Shown here one piece after another: positions 59,163 through 64,000 of a DNA stretch of 64,000 bases. The position numbers and the translations under genes are program-made. The stretch's first letter is position 1, and every line of letters starts with the position of its first letter. The stretch is from Lachnospiraceae bacterium (GTDB lineage Bacteria > Bacillota > Clostridia > Lachnospirales > Lachnospiraceae), in assembly GCA_017940415.1 (NCBI GenBank), contig JAGAYR010000009.1:1-64000 (forward strand). The letters are read 5' to 3'. The notes under the pieces were generated by a model. That model was not told the origin of the DNA. It saw nothing but the letters and a program-made list of their open reading frames with translations, and did not search any database.

Positions 59163-59720
59163 ATGGCTAAGAAAATCATCGTAGTAGTTGATATGCAGAA
59201 GGATTTCATCGACGGAGCACTGGGAAGTGCAGAAGCAGTAAAGATCGTTGACCGCTGCGCGGAAAAGATAAAGGCAGCTAAAGCTAACGGTGATACCGTT
59301 ATTTTCACAAGAGACACTCACTTTGATAACTACATGAACACCGAAGAGGGAAAGAACCTTCCCGTTCCCCACTGCATCAAGGGAAGCGACGGCTGGCAGA
59401 TAACCGGAGCACTTGCCGGCATCATCGAAGATCCCGTTATCCTAGACAAAGAAACCTTCGGAAGCAGAGATCTGGGAAAGCTCGTTGCCGAGAAACTTGC
59501 TGAAGGTGATTATGACGGAATTGAACTCTTCGGACTTTGCACCGATATCTGCGTGATCAGCAACGCACTTCTTATCAAAGCTTTCTGTCCCGATATCCCT
59601 ATTTATGTAGATGCATCCTGCAGCGCGGGTGTATCTCCCGAAAGCCACGACACAGCACTTAAAGCAATGGAAACCTGTCAGATTCACGTAACCGGAAAGG
59701 GTGAGGAGCCTTGGAGATAA
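59163..59720 (+). CDS. pncA: Nicotinamidase
   Basis: A 185-residue cysteine hydrolase of the isochorismatase fold. The catalytic triad is Asp10 (VVDMQKDF), Lys near 106 and Cys in FGLCTDICVISN near 141. The metal site TRDTHFDNY and the LPVPHCIKG stretch are diagnostic of nicotinamidase. It deamidates nicotinamide to nicotinate, first step of the operon's salvage route. CGGAGG precedes the ATG. It overlaps nadD by 10 bp. Confidence 0.93.
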   Translation: MAKKIIVVVDMQKDFIDGALGSAEAVKIVDRCAEKIKAAKANGDTVIFTRDTHFDNYMNTEEGKNLPVPHCIKGSDGWQITGALAGIIEDPVILDKETFGSRDLGKLVAEKLAEGDYDGIELFGLCTDICVISNALLIKAFCPDIPIYVDASCSAGVSPESHDTALKAMETCQIHVTGKGEEPWR

Positions 59721-60352
59721 CCAGGATCTACAACATAGCATTGTTCGGAGGAACCTTCGATCCGTTCCATATGGGACATTACGAGCTTCTGAAGAATTTC
59801 ACTGAAGAGATTAAGCCCGATAAGATCTATGTCATTCCCGCAGGACATCCTTACTTTAAGGAAAATGAAGGCAAGAAAGTAAGCTCTGCCGCAGATCGCA
59901 TAGAGATGACCAAAGCTGGTCTGAAGGACCTTGATATTCCCTGGGAGATCTCGACGGTTGAAACAGACAAAGATACTCCGAGTTATTCCATAGAGACTAT
60001 CAGGTATTTCCGTAAAAAAGGAATTCCCGGGGAATCGGGCGCCGGTCATTTAAAGATATGGTTCCTTTGCGGAAGTGACTTGCTCTTTGAGATAGACAAA
60101 TGGTACAAATATGAAGAGATCCTTTCTTCCGTCACTCTGGCGGTCATACCCAGAGGAGATGATGATGTTGAAGAGATCCTTGTACGTAAAAAAGAGATGG
60201 AAGATAAGTACGGCGCTAAGATCTATATCTCCGAATACCGTGGCAGAAAGCTTTCTTCCACGATGATAAGAGAAAATCCGGAAAAGTATAAAGATCTCAT
60301 TCCGAGCGGAACATATGAGTATATATGTGAGCACGGACTGTACGGAACCTGA
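59711..60352 (+). CDS. nadD: Nicotinate-nucleotide adenylyltransferase
   Basis: A 213-residue nucleotidyltransferase. FGGTFDPFHMGHYELL near residues 12-27 holds the HxGH-type motif; the C-terminal ATP motif is LSSTMIREN. It adenylates nicotinate mononucleotide to deamido-NAD. The start is a TTG 3 nt after GAGGAG and inside pncA; no ATG is available upstream of the essential first strand, so a TTG start is likely. A short hairpin with a T-run follows before pncB. Confidence 0.9.
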   Translation: MEITRIYNIALFGGTFDPFHMGHYELLKNFTEEIKPDKIYVIPAGHPYFKENEGKKVSSAADRIEMTKAGLKDLDIPWEISTVETDKDTPSYSIETIRYFRKKGIPGESGAGHLKIWFLCGSDLLFEIDKWYKYEEILSSVTLAVIPRGDDDVEEILVRKKEMEDKYGAKIYISEYRGRKLSSTMIRENPEKYKDLIPSGTYEYICEHGLYGT

Positions 60353-60365
60353 CGATAAACGGTTT

Positions 60366-60385
60366 ACCTTCGCGTGAAGGTTTTT
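60366..60385 (+). terminator. Weak intra-operon hairpin
   Basis: ACCTTC-GCGT-GAAGGT followed by TTTTT lies between nadD and pncB, 15 bp before the pncB start. The stem is only 6 bp, so it may reduce rather than stop transcription of the distal genes. Confidence 0.5.
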
Positions 60386-60399
60386 GAAAGGAGTTATAT

Positions 60400-61599
60400 A
60401 TGGAACAGATCATCAACAGCCTGCTTGAAACAGACCTCTACAAATTTTCAATGGGACAGGCAATCTATCATCAGTTCCCCAGCTACACCACAACCTGGAC
60501 ATTCAGATGCAGAAACACAGATGTTCGCTTTACTCCCGAAATGGTCGAGGAGATCAAGCGTCAGATCAAGATGTACTGCGAGCTGAAGTTCACTGAGGAA
60601 GAGCTGGAATATCTCGGCAAGATCACATGGTTCCGGAGATCCTACGTCGATTTCTTAAGACTCTGGCATCCCAGATTCGAGGATTTCGAGATAGGTACCA
60701 AGGCACCTTGCGGACTTACCATCGAGACAAAGGGAACCTGGCTTAATACTTCCATGTATGAGATTCCTACACTTGCCATCGTAAACGGTGTTTATTTCCG
60801 TATGGGATTTGACTATGACAAGCTTCTTGCAAGCTTTAAAGAGCGCCTTGATGACAAGATCAAGAAGCTTGAGGACGGAACCTGGAAGATCGGAGCTTTC
60901 TCCGAATTCGGTATCAGAAGAAGATTATCCGCAGAGGCACAGGAGCTGGCTGTTTCTGAGCTGGCAAAGGCTAAACTGGACGGTTCTCTTTTCGTAGGAA
61001 CTTCCAATGTATATCTGGCTAAGAAATTCGGATTAAAGCCCGTCGGAACCATGGCTCATGAGTGGATCATGTGTGTAGGCCAGGGTAATCACAAGCACAA
61101 TCCAGCTTACTCCAACTGGTATGCACTTGATGCGTGGGTCAAAGAGTACGGAGTCCTCAACGGAACCGCACTTACCGATGCCATTACCACCGATTGCTTC
61201 CTTAAGGATTTCCAGCTTACATATGCGACTCTTTTCTCCGGCGTAAGACAGGACAGCGGCGATCCCATGAAGTGGGGCGATAAGATGATCAAGCATTACG
61301 AAAAGCTTGGCATTGATCCTAAGACCAAGACCCTTCTTTTCTCTGACTCTCTTGATTTTGAGAAAGCAAATAATATCAATGCATATTTCAAGGACAGAGC
61401 AAAGGTTGCATTCGGTATCGGAACTTATGTTGCCAATGACACCGAGGTTCCCGCTCTTAACATCGTAATGAAGACTACCGAGTGTAACGGTATGGATGTT
61501 GCTAAGATTTCCGATAGTGAAGGCAAGGGAATGTGCAAGAATCCCGATTATGTAGATTATCTGCAGCGTACCATCGACTGGAGAATGAAGCACGAATAA
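60400..61599 (+). CDS. pncB: Nicotinate phosphoribosyltransferase
   Basis: A 399-residue enzyme of the proteobacterial-type PncB length. The start MEQIINSLLETDLYKFSM is typical; the active-site histidine region is MAHEWIMCVGQGNHK, with GVRQDSGDP downstream. It makes nicotinate mononucleotide from nicotinate and PRPP. GAAAGGAG precedes the ATG. It stands 47 bp after nadD and 10 bp before nadE. Confidence 0.95.
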   Translation: MEQIINSLLETDLYKFSMGQAIYHQFPSYTTTWTFRCRNTDVRFTPEMVEEIKRQIKMYCELKFTEEELEYLGKITWFRRSYVDFLRLWHPRFEDFEIGTKAPCGLTIETKGTWLNTSMYEIPTLAIVNGVYFRMGFDYDKLLASFKERLDDKIKKLEDGTWKIGAFSEFGIRRRLSAEAQELAVSELAKAKLDGSLFVGTSNVYLAKKFGLKPVGTMAHEWIMCVGQGNHKHNPAYSNWYALDAWVKEYGVLNGTALTDAITTDCFLKDFQLTYATLFSGVRQDSGDPMKWGDKMIKHYEKLGIDPKTKTLLFSDSLDFEKANNINAYFKDRAKVAFGIGTYVANDTEVPALNIVMKTTECNGMDVAKISDSEGKGMCKNPDYVDYLQRTIDWRMKHE

Positions 61600-61609
61600 G
61601 AGGTAGACT

Positions 61610-62347
61610 ATGCTTGCAAATGTTGAAAAAACAGTAAATGATGTGACCGAATGGATCAAAGAATATTTTGAAACAAAGGGAAAAGGATGCAAGGCGGTTC
61701 TCGGAATATCCGGCGGTAAGGATTCCTGCATTACCGCAGCGCTTCTTGCAAGAGCTTTGGGAAAAGAAAGAGTAATCGGAGTCCTTATGCCCAACGGAGT
61801 TCAGCCCGATATCAGCGATTCCGAAGCAGTTGTTGAATTTCTCGGGATTGAACACATGGTCGTAAATATCGGAGAGACTGTTGAAGCACTTAAGAAGGCG
61901 CTTACTGATGCGGGCTCCAATGTTTCCAAAGATACTACGATCAACATCCCTCCCAGAGTACGCATGACCACTCTCTATGCCGTGGCTCAGGGACTGGATT
62001 GCGGCGGAAGAGTCATCAACACCTGCAATAAATCCGAGGACTATATCGGATACAGCACCAAGTTCGGCGATGCTGCCGGCGACATGTCCATCCTTGCGGG
62101 CTTTACCGTAGAAGAAGTTCTTCAGATGGGAGAGTACCTCGGTCTTCCCGAGCATCTCGTTCACAAGACACCTTCAGACGGACTTAGCGGAATGAGCGAT
62201 GAAGATAAGATCGGCTTTACCTATAAGGTACTGGATAAATACATCGCTACCGGAGAGTGCGAGGATCCGGACATCAAGGCCAAGATTGACCGCATGCACG
62301 TTATGAATCTTCATAAACTGGAGCTTATGCCCCATTACGAACCTTAA
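61610..62347 (+). CDS. nadE: NH3-dependent NAD(+) synthetase
   Basis: A 245-residue N-type ATP pyrophosphatase. The P-loop is GISGGKDSC near residues 31-39, followed by NTCNKSEDYIGYSTKFGD and KTPSDGLSGMSDEDKIGF. It amidates deamido-NAD using ammonia, since no amidotransferase domain is present. Last gene of the pncA-nadD-pncB-nadE operon, which thus encodes the whole route from nicotinamide to NAD. Confidence 0.95.
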   Translation: MLANVEKTVNDVTEWIKEYFETKGKGCKAVLGISGGKDSCITAALLARALGKERVIGVLMPNGVQPDISDSEAVVEFLGIEHMVVNIGETVEALKKALTDAGSNVSKDTTINIPPRVRMTTLYAVAQGLDCGGRVINTCNKSEDYIGYSTKFGDAAGDMSILAGFTVEEVLQMGEYLGLPEHLVHKTPSDGLSGMSDEDKIGFTYKVLDKYIATGECEDPDIKAKIDRMHVMNLHKLELMPHYEP

Positions 62348-62351
62348 TAAC

Positions 62352-62400
62352 AGCTGGGGACGCTTCATTTGATGACAAAAATGAAGCGTCCCCACTGTCA
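62352..62400. repeat. REP-like palindrome
   Basis: GGGGACGCTTCATTT (62356-62370) pairs with AAATGAAGCGTCCCC, and the right flank is ACTGTCA. The variable segment is TTCAT/ATGAA. The left terminal GTGACA of other copies is altered to ACAGCT. It lies 4 bp after the nadE stop codon. Confidence 0.85.
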
Positions 62401-62421
62401 TATATATTTTTTGTGTGGTAG

Positions 62422-62451
62422 AATAACTATGTAAACGCTTACATAGTTATT
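62422..62451. promoter_or_regulatory. LacI/CcpA-type operator upstream of the GH115 gene
   Basis: Perfect 13-bp arms around ACGC. The core TGTAAACGCTTACA matches the catabolite-responsive element pattern TGNAANCGNTNNCA and, as a symmetric site, LacI-family operators in general. A TAGAAT (62419-62424) at its left edge may be the -10 of the GH115 promoter, so a bound protein would block initiation. Confidence 0.75.
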
Positions 62452-62480
62452 TTTATTTCAGATCAAAAGGGGTATGAAAT

Positions 62481-64000
62481 ATGAATTTTAACATTAATAA
62501 AGATTCGGTCATAGTTATCGACGGAAACGACTGGCCCGGAGTGGCACGTGTAGCAGGCAAGGTGGCGGGGGACTTTAAACTTGTCTTCGGATCGGGCAAA
62601 GATGCAGAGACGGTTTCTTTTGCCGGAGATGTAAATTCTCTTGCGGGCAAGATCGTTGCAGGATGCATCGGAAAGTCTGCAATCATCGATGCTCTTGAAA
62701 AGGACGGTCTTATCGACCTTTCACAGGTTCGCGGCAAGAACGAGGTATATCTCTTCACCGTTGTGGAGATCTCAGGTCAGCCCACACTTGTAATCGCAGG
62801 AAGCGACAAGAGAGGAACCATCTATGGTCTGTTCCATATCTCGGATCTTATGGAAGTGAGTCCCTGGGTATGGTTTGCTGATGTATCTCCTGCCAAGAAA
62901 GAAAGCGTTGTGGTTTCCGATAAAGATATCCTCGTCAGCAAGGAGCCTTCGGTTAAGTACAGAGGCTTTTTCATAAATGATGAGTGGCCTTCATACGGCA
63001 ACTGGACTACCGATAATTTCGGCGGATTCAATGCCCGGATGTACGATCATGTATTCGAACTTCTCCTTCGTATGAAGGGAAATTATATGTGGCCCGCAAT
63101 GTGGTCTTCATGCTTTTCCGATGACGGTCCCGGAATTGAGAATGCAAGACTTGCCGATGAATACGGTGTTGTAATGGGAACCTCACACCATGAGCCTTGT
63201 ATGAGACAGGGTGAAGAGTTCTCACATGTAAAAGGTCCCGATTCAATCTATGGAAATGACTGGAACTTCAACAGAAACAGAGAAGGTCTTATCAATTTCT
63301 GGAGAGACGGTCTTAAGAGAAATGCACCTTTTGAAGATATCGTGACCGTAGGTATGAGAGGCGAAGCAGATTCCGAGATGCTCGGAAGAGAATGCACGAC
63401 TCTCGATAATATCAATTACCTTAAGGACGTTATCACAACCCAGCAGAAGCTTATCGAAGAAGTACACGGAGATAAGGCTTCCGAGATTAAGAAAGTATTT
63501 GCGGTTTATAAAGAGGTAGAGAAATTCTATTACGGCGATGAAGAAAATGAAGGCCTTAGAACCTGGGAAGGTCTCGACGGAACCATCATTCTTCTGTCCG
63601 ATGACAACCACGGAAATATGAGACTGCTTCCTCCCGCATGTGACAGAGACCATAACGGCGGTTTCGGTATGTATTATCATCTGGATTACCATGGCGGTCC
63701 CGTGTCCTTTGAGTGGGTAAATTCCAGCTATATCGCCACTGTTGCCGAGCAGATGGGTCAGGCTTATGAGTGCGGAGTAAAGGATCTCTGGATCGTAAAT
63801 GTGGGTGACATCAAGCCTGTTGAGTTCCCTCTCAACTACTTCATGGATCTTGCTTATGATTATGATAAGTGGAGCACAGAATATCCCGAGTACACCAAGG
63901 CATGGGCTGAAAAGCAGTTCGGAAAAGCAGGAAAAGAGAGTGTTTCCGAAGCGGTTAACCTCCTTGAGGATTATACCCGCATCAATTCCGTAAGACGTCC
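62481..64000 (+). CDS. GH115 alpha-glucuronidase (3' end outside window)
   Basis: The first 506 residues of a GH115 enzyme; full members run to about 800-1000. GH115 removes 4-O-methyl-glucuronic acid from internal xylose of long xylan chains, complementing the GH67 enzyme in the window. Recognisable family stretches are GTIYGLFHISDLMEVSPWVW, KYRGFFINDEWP, LRMKGNYMWPAMW, GTSHHEPCMRQ and LLSDDNHGNMR. No signal peptide is seen, so it would act inside the cell. The start after AAAAGGGG is in a different frame from an ATG 7 bp earlier that soon stops. A LacI-type operator precedes it. Confidence 0.93.
   Translation, partial: MNFNINKDSVIVIDGNDWPGVARVAGKVAGDFKLVFGSGKDAETVSFAGDVNSLAGKIVAGCIGKSAIIDALEKDGLIDLSQVRGKNEVYLFTVVEISGQPTLVIAGSDKRGTIYGLFHISDLMEVSPWVWFADVSPAKKESVVVSDKDILVSKEPSVKYRGFFINDEWPSYGNWTTDNFGGFNARMYDHVFELLLRMKGNYMWPAMWSSCFSDDGPGIENARLADEYGVVMGTSHHEPCMRQGEEFSHVKGPDSIYGNDWNFNRNREGLINFWRDGLKRNAPFEDIVTVGMRGEADSEMLGRECTTLDNINYLKDVITTQQKLIEEVHGDKASEIKKVFAVYKEVEKFYYGDEENEGLRTWEGLDGTIILLSDDNHGNMRLLPPACDRDHNGGFGMYYHLDYHGGPVSFEWVNSSYIATVAEQMGQAYECGVKDLWIVNVGDIKPVEFPLNYFMDLAYDYDKWSTEYPEYTKAWAEKQFGKAGKESVSEAVNLLEDYTRINSVRR

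Noticed and set aside
1-64000. CRISPR arrays, tRNA or rRNA genes
   Set aside because: No regularly spaced direct repeats of 25-40 bp and no cloverleaf or rRNA core sequences were recognised. The repeated elements found are palindromes scattered at irregular distances.

Overview
The window reads as chromosome of a Gram-positive anaerobe of the Lachnospiraceae, most like a rumen or gut Butyrivibrio/Pseudobutyrivibrio. This rests on moderate GC, strong AGGAGG-type ribosome binding sites with occasional TTG starts, lipoproteins instead of an outer-membrane apparatus, a SPFH/Arc-like gene pair, many GNAT and Nudix singletons, and three enzymes for glucuronoxylan (GH43, GH67, GH115). It is an inference from gene content; no rRNA or tRNA gene is present to confirm it.

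Layout. 0-7.2 kb: a von Willebrand lipoprotein, a SPFH membrane protein co-translated with a ribbon-helix-helix protein, and a 1225-residue hybrid histidine kinase. 7.2-11 kb: an AraC-type regulator divergent from an SDR and a DXS-like transketolase. 11-19 kb: the MoxR/DUF58/transglutaminase operon, a DHH phosphoesterase, a lipoprotein and a GH43 enzyme. 19.4-25.4 kb: a TetR gene, then a GntR (YtrA-type)/ABC/CPBP operon followed by AlkD-like and HAD genes. 25.5-32.5 kb: an HD-GYP protein and a heterodimeric ABC exporter behind a leader peptide and terminator, then hflX. 32.6-41 kb: a large GT-C glycosyltransferase, an aldo/keto reductase, GH67, a rhodanese-TtcA fusion and a hydroxyacyl-CoA dehydrogenase. 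41.3-58.9 kb: an NrtR regulator followed by a dense accessory run of small genes (several GNATs, two Nudix, an aminoglycoside nucleotidyltransferase, MsrA, VOC, RidA and unknowns), interrupted by a GH26-like gene divergent from a WYL regulator. 59-62.4 kb: a complete nicotinamide-to-NAD salvage operon. 62.5 kb to the end: a GH115 gene that runs off the window.

Two regulatory stories stand out. First, near-identical palindromes (TTAAGTRTT-N5-AATACTTAA) lie in front of the NrtR gene and, as two copies flanking a promoter, in front of pncA-nadD-pncB-nadE 17 kb away. This predicts an NrtR regulon with autoregulation. Second, the ABC exporter pair is preceded by a consensus promoter, a 26-codon ORF with an excellent SD, and a strong terminator whose 5' arm is duplicated in the ORF's last codons: a ribosome-mediated attenuator.

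The most unusual structural feature is a dispersed family of REP-like palindromes (GTGACAGTGGGGACGC ... GCGTCCCCACTGTCAC) at nine places. They abut or supply stop codons, and their variable 5-nt stem segments differ between copies but stay complementary within each copy. One site is a 262-bp long-palindrome derivative that contributes the stop codons of both flanking genes.
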